DNA from: Elusimicrobium simillimum
GTDB lineage: Bacteria > Elusimicrobiota > Elusimicrobia > Elusimicrobiales > Elusimicrobiaceae
DNA: 64,000 nucleotides
Direction: 5' to 3'
Assembly: GCF_049639735.1 (NCBI RefSeq)
Contig: NZ_JBEVVA010000003.1
Span: 1,054,001 to 1,118,000, forward strand
A program made the position numbers and the translations under genes. Shown piece by piece: positions 53,179 through 61,857 of this stretch. The notes below the pieces were generated by a model. That model made no database searches and was not told the origin of the DNA. It saw only the letters and a program-made list of their open reading frames with translations. Each line of letters starts with the position of its first letter. The first letter of the stretch is position 1.

Positions 53179-56100
53179 ATGAATAAACTTTCTTATAAAA
53201 ACATCTTGCTAAAAGCCATAAGTGTACTGTTAATTAACAGCATACTTGTAAGTTTATTGCCTGCGGACGTGTACGCGCAAGTCAAGTCTTCCACCGTTAG
53301 AAAAAATAACACCGGAAAAGGTTCCGTTTCTGCCTCTTTATCAAAATATGATTTGAGCAAGTTAAAAACATTTAGTATAGAAGAGATCAAATCACAGGCG
53401 GCTGCAAAAGCGAATGAAGATATAGTATTGCGTCGAGATAACACTACAGTTGTGTATGTACCAATGGGGCCTGGAGAGAAGGCAGAGGAGGTAGTGGAGA
53501 GTATATCGGATAAGCGCGGGCGCGAGTTGAGTGAGGTAATAGAGGGATATTTTGGATTAAATGAAGGGGTAGAATCTGGGCCGTTGGGATATGAATCTTA
53601 TAAGAAGGAGTTTGATAAGGAGCGAAGGGATTTGGAGGTAAAGTATTTAGGTGAGATATCGCGCAAGGTAGGAGAGCAGGAGGGGATATTGGCTGGGGAG
53701 TTGAGGGAGTACTCGTTGAGGGGGATGAGTGCGGCGGATCTGGCGTTGTATGAGGGATACAAGACTAGTGAGATATCGGCCTGGAGCAAAGAATTGCATG
53801 GTGAGTTGGGGGTAGTATTGGGAGTAGACAGCAAGTCTAGGTACGCGCAATACAAGGCAGAGTGGGGGAAGGTAGAGGAGAGGTTATTGAGGGAGACGCA
53901 CCGAGAGCTATCGAAGAAGAAGAGTGAGTTGCTTGGTTTATGGAGGCGTGAGCCTAATACGTATGGCAAGTATGTATTGAGGGTGAGTCCGTTATTGTTG
54001 ACGGTTGAGGGGATGTTTGATGTAGGAGAGCGAAGGGAATTACTTAGTTTGTATAAGAGTAAAGTATCGAAGGGTAATTGTTTGGAGGCGGGTTGTGTGG
54101 ATGAGATGTACGCGGTGATGGGTATAGGGATGTTGGGCAGCAGGAGTGACGGTGGGGATGTTAGGCGTTTGTTAATAAACAGTATGGATATTGCGGGAAG
54201 CGGCGCGTTATTGATGGCAGGCGCGGGGACGCTGTTGTCGTTAGGGGCGTATAGTGAATTGGACACCGTTGTAGGATACGCGACGAGGGAGGAAAGGAAG
54301 CAGGTTAGCGGGGATTATGATTTATTATTATTAAGCACGTATGCGCGTGAGTGGAAGGACCGTCACGGGAAGTATTTGGGGAAGAAGAGTGTGAATGCGG
54401 CGTACCCAATAGACAGGACGAGCATGGGTAATGCTTGGACGCAGGTTGTGGATGTATTGTTGGCGGAAGGCAGCGCGGAGAGTTTGTCAATATTGTCTAA
54501 GTACAGTGTTGGGGCGTGTGGAGTAAGGACGTATATGGGAGCGAGGAGTGTGGGTTGTAGTGGAGTGATGCCGTTTATAGCGGAGGGTTTGTTAAGCGGG
54601 AAGGTTAAGGTAGATTTGGGTATAGAGTTTAGCGGACAGGCAGCGGCGGCGGGGTTAAGCCAGCGAGGGATGTTATTGGCGCATATAATGAACGCGAGTT
54701 TTGGAGATATGAACGAGGTAGATGAGGGGAAGTTGGATAAGAGGATATACAATTATTTATTAAGGACAGAGAGCAGTGCTGCGTTGAAGAAGAACGTAAC
54801 GAAGCACGCGGTAATTAATCGAGAGGGTGAGTTATGGAAGGGGAGTGAGGTAAGCCAGACGGGTATAATGACGACGTTTGCGGGCAGCGCGGATGTAGCG
54901 CTGGCGGTATTTTTTATAGGTCGAATGGGTGTAAGTTTAGTACGTCAGAGCGGACAGATAGGTTTAAAGATGTACCGTTTGACGCAGGTGGGCAGGAAGG
55001 GAACGAACGGTATAAAGAACCTAAGGCATTACGCGATGTATAAGAACTTATCGCAAGCGACGAGAGCAGGGCGTGGTAGTAATTTTAAGGCGTTTAGCGG
55101 CAGTCAGTTTAAGGCGAACAACGCGGCGAACCCGTTGAACATTTTAACTCGTGAGCATTTGAGGACGAGTATAGGCCGCGCGAAGGTAGACGCGCGGGCG
55201 AAGCAGCTGGCCGGCGAGAAGTTAAGTATAGAGAGGTCGTTGGCAAGGGAGCAGCAATTAAACCAAATAAGCGGTAAAAAGATAGGCAAGGTAGACCCAA
55301 ATATAAGTAAGACCTTGGCATCGGGAGGGAATAAGGTTAGCGTGGAAGGTTTGGAGGGGAAGAAGTTTAGCAGGTTGGGCAGTGAGACGGGAAACAATTT
55401 TATAGAGCGCAGGATATTGGGAGGAAAGAGTTATGGCGAGGCGTCAGGCTGGCGCCAGAACCTTCTTGATAGGAGCCGAGAGTTAAGTTTAAGTTTAGAG
55501 ATATTAAAAGACAATATAGGCTACGGTTTGCAGGGGAGCAACAAGAAGTATGTAGCGGCGTCGTTAATAACGCCTGCGGGTCAAGCTGTAAGCACGCAGG
55601 GGGCTGCGACGGCGGAGTTCTCGGTAATGCAGTCTATGAAGAGTGGTATGCCCTCAGCAAGCATATTGTCGGAGTCAGGCGCGCCCACGGCGATAAGAGG
55701 TGTTGGCAGTGTAAGCAAAACAGCGCCTGTAACAAAAGTAACAACGGCAAGTCCTGTAAGTTCGGCGGCCAAGACGTTAAATGGTTTAGTGGGGGAAAAC
55801 AGCGGTATAAACAAAGCGTTGGGCAAATTAAATATACCTGTAAGCGCCGGGGCGAGCGCGGGCTTATCGTTAGGCGCGCCGAGGATAATCGGGCGCGACA
55901 TCCGCACGCCTATGCAAGGGCGAACTGCGGAAGAAGATAAAGGTATAAGTGATTTTGAATATTTATTAAAAGCGATGAACCCGTTTGCCAAAGAAGTAGG
56001 CGGTCAGATAGTAAAGGCGGATAATTTAGCGGGCAACTTGGCCAACGGCGCTAAGATGGGGCTAAGGTACGCAGCGCAAAGATTAAGTAATAAAACAAAG

Positions 56101-59100
56101 GCGGACGGTTTTACAAGAAGTGTAGACCAACAATATAATGTGTCCAGAGAAACGCGCCTTGCCCGCAGCGTAGCGGCGATAGATGCAATTTACCAAAACG
56201 CGAAAGCCTCTGGCAGAGAAGGAATGCTGACAGTTGGCGAAACGCGCGCTGTCAAAGGTTATATAAATGATATAGAGGGTAACAACCAGCATTGGGTATT
56301 AAATAAAGAAAGCGGCGTTTGGCAAAAGCAATACACGCAATCGGGGCAAGAAGCGATAACGCACCTAAACAACAATTACTTTACGGGCGTACAACCCAGA
56401 GAAGTAAAAAACCAGACCACAGCGTCCAATCCCACCACCCCCCGCCCCCAAATAACCCATGCTGAGGCAACCCCGGCTACAGTAGCTAAAGAAAATTTAG
56501 TTGCGCTCCGTCCGCACATAAACAATGGGGTGAAAACCCCGCAATCCCCAATAGCCGGCAGTCCCGCTGCAAGCTATGCATGGATAAATACCGATGTGAC
56601 TGCGGCACCATCAAGACCTATAGTAAACAAGTTAGCGGAGATAAAACAGCTTGATGTTCTGCACGCTACAGAAGTAACCCCGCAGGAAAACGCAGGCTAC
56701 ATAAAGTTTTTTGACAGAACAGACACAGGGGCAACAATTAGCGGAAATACGCTAAACTCCGGCCTTAACCCCGCCGTGTTGGCAAGGCCGTTTAACGCCG
56801 TTAAAAAATGGGTGTCTGGCGTGCTTAGTAAAAAACCCGGCATTAATAAGGCCGGCGGACAAACAGCCGCGCCATTATTAGACCATGAGATATTTGCACA
56901 AATTACAAGTAATATTCTTACCCAACCTGAATATAATTTAAATTACAGTAAAAGAATATCCATTGAAAATACTTTAAATAATACCTTTGCGCGTGCTATT
57001 GTTGAGGCAAAGGGTGTCGCTATTTCACAAAACCAGACAGACAATCTGTTTAATAATATAAACTCTGCCGTAAATCAAATCAACTTTTTAAATGAAGAGC
57101 TAAAAACTGAATTAGTAACGGATATTAAAAACGCCGTAGGCAAAAACTTTAAAAAGCAGGCGTTTAATATAGCGCATGAGGATAATTATTTACAAAATGT
57201 AAAATTATCGGTGGCGGTGGAATCAGCCGAAGGTAAAATAGATATAGACCAGCTTTATGATATAACGGTAAACATAAAAGGCACCAAAAAAGATATCAGC
57301 AATTTTACCGCGCATATAAATAAAAATATACCGTATGTTAACAAAGACAATCATTTGGTATTTTATAACCCCAAAAAGGATAAAATAAATACTTCTTTCT
57401 CCGTGCACGTTACAAGCAACGCTAAGCTGAATAAAATTGCTGATATGGTAAGAAATAATAACGGCAAACTCAGCCACGCGCAAATAGAAAACGCCGCGCC
57501 CGCGTTTGACCTTAGTGTACGCAATGTAAGCAAATGGTCAAGGGCGATATACGCGACATCTTTAATAAACGGTTTTGTCACGCTTTATTCGGGCGCGAAT
57601 ATTATTTACCTTAAAGACGCTTTAGATTTAAGCAAAACCCAGGTTGCCGGGTTCTCCATGGTTACGTTTACATTAGCCGTGGTGGCGCCGCATATAGCAA
57701 GTGCTTTAAAAAATAAATTTGGTAAAAAAAATACTCTTTACATAGGCGCGGGCACTGTGCTTGCGGGCGGGCTTTCCAGCATAATTTTTGGCGCGGGACA
57801 CATGCACGCATGGGATAACACCACATTGCAATACGCGGGCTTTCTGTTAGCTAACCTTATAACCTCAGCGGGCGTCTTTATCACGGCCACAACAGCGCCT
57901 ACAATGGTATCTAACTATACGGGCGACAGAATGCTTACCGTGCAGAAAAGCACCAATACGCAGCGCACCATGGCCGTTGGCGTAATGTTGGGCGCGTTAA
58001 TCACGTCACCTTTAAGCGCCATAGGCATTGACCCCACCGCCGGCCTGCCTATACTTTCAATAGGTTCCGCCATTATGTCTTTGGCATTAGTGGCAACATC
58101 TAAAATGCCTAACTTCAGATACAATGGTTTTGTAAGAGAAAATAAAAAAGAATCATCACTCTCTTTACTTGAGCAGTTAAAATGGGCAAAAAAGGACCCT
58201 GAAGCCAGAAGATTAGTAACAACAGCATTCTTAATGAACGGCGCGGAAGTGGCGTTTATGATGATAATGCCCGTCTTCCTTGCCAACATCCTCTCAGAAA
58301 ACGGCTCTATCGGCACAATGTCGCTGCTTTATTCATCCGGCCCGTTTTTGCTGGGCAGGTTTATGGCAAAAAGCGTGGTAAATAAATTTGGCATATTTGG
58401 TGGCAAGGTATTTGCCATGGGCGTATCCACACTAGGTATACTTACGGCTGTTTCCACCAGCAGTATGGGTATAGCCCCGCTGCTTATGTCTATAGCTGTT
58501 ACGGAATACGGTATATCGACATTATTTACCATAACCTATACAGGCCTTTCAGCGGCGCCCACAAGGGAGAGTATTTTACTGCCTTTAATACACAACTCAG
58601 CGTTAGGCGCGGCGTTAATACCTATGGCGCTAGGCTTTGGCGCGGATATGGGCCAGGAATATCTTATGGCGCGCGGCGTGGCGCAGGGCGCGGCGGAATT
58701 TAAAGCACTCTCAACATTTTTCTTCTACGCGCCTGTTTCGCTGTTTTTGGCATCCGCCGCTTTAATGTCCACAAAAACCGGTTTAAAAGAATTTTTACGC
58801 GGCCTGGGCTTTAAAAAGAAAGCGCCGCAACCGCAGGAAGCGTTAATACCCGTGCAAGAAGAAAAAAAGACAATAATAGAATTTTTCAGCAGAAATAAAA
58901 AAAGTGACGGCGGCTCAAATTCCGGCGCGGGGTATTTATTTACTGATTTTGGTTTGGGCGCGGTATTTAGCAGATTTATGGCGGGAAAAATACAAACGTT
59001 TTTACCTAAAGCCGAAGAGGGGGCAAAAGTAACAAAACCTATTACCTTAAGTATGCCCGTGCAGGAAGGGGAAACAATAAATCATGATAAAAAAGTCACC

Positions 59101-61215
59101 GTACCGTTTATTACCGTAGACAATCAAAAAAAGGTGGTTGAGTTTGAGAAGTTTTTAGAAAAAAACACACCATTTGTTTCAGAAGATAACGATATAGCTT
59201 TTGTTGATAATGAAACAGGCAAAATAAACGCTTCTTATATTATTAGAAGCGAAGATGGGAAAAAACCATACATAAAAGACGCGGATGAATTTTTAAACAA
59301 TAACGAGGCTGTAAGACCTGAAAAAATAAAATTTACATCGGCCGCCAGATATACGGCGCCTTTATATTGGATGGCGTCTATGATAGGCTTTGAAGGCGCG
59401 TTTACGCCGCAGCTGGGCGTTATACAGAGAACACTTGGCATAAGTGATTTTGCCACCACAGCCATTACCGCAGCAAGCTTTACGGTGGCGGGCTTAATGC
59501 CTTTTATTTCAGCGCCGTTTGCCGCCAAATACGGTAAGAGAACAGCGCTTTACCGCGGGCTTACGTTTATGCTTGCCGGGGCTATAGCGTCATGGGCTTT
59601 TGGTTTTGGACACTTTAGCGCATGGGATATGAAGGGGCTGCAGCTGGCAGGTATTTTGGCTTCTGCGGGGCTTATAAGCGTTGGCGCGGATATGCTGGCT
59701 AACTCTATTTCACCCATGATATCCTCTTTTACAGGCGAGGGCAGCGTGCGTGTTAAAAAGAGCGGCAGGGCGCAGATAGCGCGCGCGGCGGGCTCGTTTG
59801 CTATATATTTCGCGCCTATGTTTTTTATTGATAAAACAACAGCTTTGCCGGCGTTTATTATACCTATGGCTTTGGTGGGGCTGGCATGGCTTAAACTTTC
59901 CGGCATGCATAATGACGTACATAATAAACCCAAAACGTCCAAAATACAAACGGGCGTTAAAGATACTTTAAAAATGTTTAAACATGAAGCCACCGCTTTT
60001 AAAGATGATTTAAGAACTAAATTTAAATATTTTAAAATTGACCCCGTAGCGCAAAAAACAGTGGCCGCCCTTATACTTATGAACTTTATAGAAATGACGC
60101 TTGGTTCCGCCGGGCCGATGATTTTTGAGCGCGTATATTCAGAAACAGTTTCAAGTATACTTAATATAGCCACGTTTCCTATACCGTTTTTCTTAGGAAG
60201 ATTGCTAGCGCCCGCCTTTATAAGAGCTTTTGGTGAAACTAGAGCCAAGCATATAGCTAACGTTATAGTTGTGGCTGGCACTCTTATGGCAACAGCTTCC
60301 GCTGTTAACACAATAGCATTGCTGCCCTCTTTGTTTATGGTTGAATTTGGGATATCTACAATGTTTGGCATATCATTTGCGTCACTATCCAGAAATGTGG
60401 ACAGAGAAAGAATGCTGCTGCCCTTTTTCTACTTTACAACCTTTGGCTGCGCGGTGGGACCGTTGTTATTTGGCGGCATTTCAACTTATATATTTAATGA
60501 TACTTACCTGGGTATGATTGTGGCGCCTGTCTTGCTTAACCTGCCCATTACCTTGCTTTTATTAAACAGAACGCTACCCAAAGGCTTTTTTGGTTTAAGC
60601 GGAACCGAAATAGCGTTTGCCGATGACTTTGAAAGAGCTTATAACAAGAATAAAAATAAAGCATTCAAAGAACTTAAAGCATATTTTAAAAACCAAGACA
60701 AAGAAGTCAAAAATGATTATGACGTATTTACCTATGCCGCCGAACAGTTGGAAACAGACTACCCGCAATACGCGCAGGGTACCGGGCACGCTTACAGAGG
60801 TTTATTTGTGCAAACCCAAAGTGAGGTAGAAAATATTATTAATAACGGCATGGATATCGCCATGGTGTCGGAAAATACTAAAGACGACGATATGTTTGCT
60901 GACGCCGCCCCTACGGATATGTACTTTGCCTCTGCGCCGCGTATTACCATGAAGTACGCTTTTGGCGTTGGAAGACAATCCAATCCGTCAAAAAATAAAG
61001 GCTATTCTGTAATAGTAATATCAAATATACCTGAAGATATTAGAACAGACGGAATGATATTGACGCTTGGCAGGTCTATGCGGGCGGATGAAATAAAAGA
61101 TGTGCTTATGTATGATTTTATAACAAAGAAATGGATATCGGTAAAAAATGCCATGGGTATAAAACCGCTCTCCTCCGCGCCCACGGCGTATAAATTAATG
61201 ACAGAATACGCTTAG
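53179..61215 (+). CDS. Giant protein D: exported head, two MFS-like transporter modules, ART-like C-terminus
   Basis: 2678 residues from ATG 53179 (AAGGA 5 nt upstream); a GTG at 53125 is in the leader motif and rejected. Signal peptide or anchor about 1-34 (ending DVYAQ). About 85-690: a helical head unlike A-C in sequence but similar in layout, with a hydrophobic segment (VALAVFFIGRMGVSLV). A linker follows to about 1230. A small soluble domain then precedes an MFS-like module of about 12 helices (about 1452-1873). A second soluble domain and second MFS-like module follow (about 2055-2468). The last ~140 residues have YRG (Arg2540), FASAPRITMKYA (Ser2585) and RADEIKD (Glu2638), an R-S-E order like ADP-ribosyltransferases. 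Unusual; function unknown. Confidence 0.8.
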   Translation: MNKLSYKNILLKAISVLLINSILVSLLPADVYAQVKSSTVRKNNTGKGSVSASLSKYDLSKLKTFSIEEIKSQAAAKANEDIVLRRDNTTVVYVPMGPGEKAEEVVESISDKRGRELSEVIEGYFGLNEGVESGPLGYESYKKEFDKERRDLEVKYLGEISRKVGEQEGILAGELREYSLRGMSAADLALYEGYKTSEISAWSKELHGELGVVLGVDSKSRYAQYKAEWGKVEERLLRETHRELSKKKSELLGLWRREPNTYGKYVLRVSPLLLTVEGMFDVGERRELLSLYKSKVSKGNCLEAGCVDEMYAVMGIGMLGSRSDGGDVRRLLINSMDIAGSGALLMAGAGTLLSLGAYSELDTVVGYATREERKQVSGDYDLLLLSTYAREWKDRHGKYLGKKSVNAAYPIDRTSMGNAWTQVVDVLLAEGSAESLSILSKYSVGACGVRTYMGARSVGCSGVMPFIAEGLLSGKVKVDLGIEFSGQAAAAGLSQRGMLLAHIMNASFGDMNEVDEGKLDKRIYNYLLRTESSAALKKNVTKHAVINREGELWKGSEVSQTGIMTTFAGSADVALAVFFIGRMGVSLVRQSGQIGLKMYRLTQVGRKGTNGIKNLRHYAMYKNLSQATRAGRGSNFKAFSGSQFKANNAANPLNILTREHLRTSIGRAKVDARAKQLAGEKLSIERSLAREQQLNQISGKKIGKVDPNISKTLASGGNKVSVEGLEGKKFSRLGSETGNNFIERRILGGKSYGEASGWRQNLLDRSRELSLSLEILKDNIGYGLQGSNKKYVAASLITPAGQAVSTQGAATAEFSVMQSMKSGMPSASILSESGAPTAIRGVGSVSKTAPVTKVTTASPVSSAAKTLNGLVGENSGINKALGKLNIPVSAGASAGLSLGAPRIIGRDIRTPMQGRTAEEDKGISDFEYLLKAMNPFAKEVGGQIVKADNLAGNLANGAKMGLRYAAQRLSNKTKADGFTRSVDQQYNVSRETRLARSVAAIDAIYQNAKASGREGMLTVGETRAVKGYINDIEGNNQHWVLNKESGVWQKQYTQSGQEAITHLNNNYFTGVQPREVKNQTTASNPTTPRPQITHAEATPATVAKENLVALRPHINNGVKTPQSPIAGSPAASYAWINTDVTAAPSRPIVNKLAEIKQLDVLHATEVTPQENAGYIKFFDRTDTGATISGNTLNSGLNPAVLARPFNAVKKWVSGVLSKKPGINKAGGQTAAPLLDHEIFAQITSNILTQPEYNLNYSKRISIENTLNNTFARAIVEAKGVAISQNQTDNLFNNINSAVNQINFLNEELKTELVTDIKNAVGKNFKKQAFNIAHEDNYLQNVKLSVAVESAEGKIDIDQLYDITVNIKGTKKDISNFTAHINKNIPYVNKDNHLVFYNPKKDKINTSFSVHVTSNAKLNKIADMVRNNNGKLSHAQIENAAPAFDLSVRNVSKWSRAIYATSLINGFVTLYSGANIIYLKDALDLSKTQVAGFSMVTFTLAVVAPHIASALKNKFGKKNTLYIGAGTVLAGGLSSIIFGAGHMHAWDNTTLQYAGFLLANLITSAGVFITATTAPTMVSNYTGDRMLTVQKSTNTQRTMAVGVMLGALITSPLSAIGIDPTAGLPILSIGSAIMSLALVATSKMPNFRYNGFVRENKKESSLSLLEQLKWAKKDPEARRLVTTAFLMNGAEVAFMMIMPVFLANILSENGSIGTMSLLYSSGPFLLGRFMAKSVVNKFGIFGGKVFAMGVSTLGILTAVSTSSMGIAPLLMSIAVTEYGISTLFTITYTGLSAAPTRESILLPLIHNSALGAALIPMALGFGADMGQEYLMARGVAQGAAEFKALSTFFFYAPVSLFLASAALMSTKTGLKEFLRGLGFKKKAPQPQEALIPVQEEKKTIIEFFSRNKKSDGGSNSGAGYLFTDFGLGAVFSRFMAGKIQTFLPKAEEGAKVTKPITLSMPVQEGETINHDKKVTVPFITVDNQKKVVEFEKFLEKNTPFVSEDNDIAFVDNETGKINASYIIRSEDGKKPYIKDADEFLNNNEAVRPEKIKFTSAARYTAPLYWMASMIGFEGAFTPQLGVIQRTLGISDFATTAITAASFTVAGLMPFISAPFAAKYGKRTALYRGLTFMLAGAIASWAFGFGHFSAWDMKGLQLAGILASAGLISVGADMLANSISPMISSFTGEGSVRVKKSGRAQIARAAGSFAIYFAPMFFIDKTTALPAFIIPMALVGLAWLKLSGMHNDVHNKPKTSKIQTGVKDTLKMFKHEATAFKDDLRTKFKYFKIDPVAQKTVAALILMNFIEMTLGSAGPMIFERVYSETVSSILNIATFPIPFFLGRLLAPAFIRAFGETRAKHIANVIVVAGTLMATASAVNTIALLPSLFMVEFGISTMFGISFASLSRNVDRERMLLPFFYFTTFGCAVGPLLFGGISTYIFNDTYLGMIVAPVLLNLPITLLLLNRTLPKGFFGLSGTEIAFADDFERAYNKNKNKAFKELKAYFKNQDKEVKNDYDVFTYAAEQLETDYPQYAQGTGHAYRGLFVQTQSEVENIINNGMDIAMVSENTKDDDMFADAAPTDMYFASAPRITMKYAFGVGRQSNPSKNKGYSVIVISNIPEDIRTDGMILTLGRSMRADEIKDVLMYDFITKKWISVKNAMGIKPLSSAPTAYKLMTEYA

Positions 61216-61242
61216 TCTAAGCGCAAAACTTTATTCGGGGGG

Positions 61243-61268
61243 AAGGCCGCCAACAATGGCGGCCTTTT
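61243..61268 (+). terminator. Terminator after gene D
   Basis: AAGGCCGCC-AACAAT-GGCGGCCTT followed by TT; 9-bp perfect stem. Confidence 0.85.
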
Positions 61269-61317
61269 GCTTTGTAAAAAAAATTTTATATACTTTATAA
61301 GAAGTTGGGGAGGATTT

Positions 61318-61800
61318 ATGAAGAAGGGTTTTACATTAATAGAATTATTGGTAGTTGTTTTGATTATCGGCATTTTGGCCGCCATCGCGCTGCCGAACTA
61401 CACTAAAGCGGTGGAAAAGACGCGTTTTACAGAAATGCTTCTTATCACCAAAAGCATTAAAGACGCTCAGGAAAGGTATTTCCTGCAACATGGCGAATAT
61501 ACCGCTGATTTTACCAATCTTGATCTGGATTATACAGGTACAAAAAGCGCTAATGGCGGCACATTGGCTGAAAAAAATTTTAAATATCAAATTGAAGGCG
61601 GCGCAGCAGGTTCACACATTTATGTGGTAAGAACTTCAGGTACTTTAAAACCGCAGTTTAACATGTATTACCAAAACTCACGCACTACGGCAAATAAAGG
61701 TTTAGATTTTTGCTATCCTGCCTCTGCAGACGAAACTTCTTTATGCAAAACTTTGGGTTTTACAAAAGAAATTTCATCAACACAATTTCAACGTGAGTAA
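61318..61800 (+). CDS. Type IV pilin-like prepilin (orphan)
   Basis: 160 residues from ATG 61318 with GGGGAGG 5 nt upstream; a longer frame from 61267 lacks a ribosome site. Prepilin signal MKKG|FTLIE, Glu5 and the hydrophobic helix LLVVVLIIGILAAIALPNYTKAVEK match type IV pilins and pseudopilins. The globular domain (about 35-160) has the YxxY.G.Y.. alpha-beta loop style of PilE/PulG and a C-terminal disulphide loop (FCYPASADETSLCKTLGF). No assembly genes are nearby. Its N-terminus is nearly identical to the 11383 pilin, implying a dispersed family served by one central machine. Confidence 0.9.
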   Translation: MKKGFTLIELLVVVLIIGILAAIALPNYTKAVEKTRFTEMLLITKSIKDAQERYFLQHGEYTADFTNLDLDYTGTKSANGGTLAEKNFKYQIEGGAAGSHIYVVRTSGTLKPQFNMYYQNSRTTANKGLDFCYPASADETSLCKTLGFTKEISSTQFQRE

Positions 61801-61823
61801 CTTTAAAATTCATGTTGCACAAT

Positions 61824-61853
61824 AAAAACCCGGGCCATATGGCCCGGGTTTTT
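61824..61853. terminator. Bidirectional terminator between the pilin and guaA
   Basis: AAAAACCCGGGCC-ATAT-GGCCCGGGTTTTT, 13-bp perfect stem (61824-61836 with 61841-61853). Confidence 0.92.
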
Positions 61854-61857
61854 TAAT

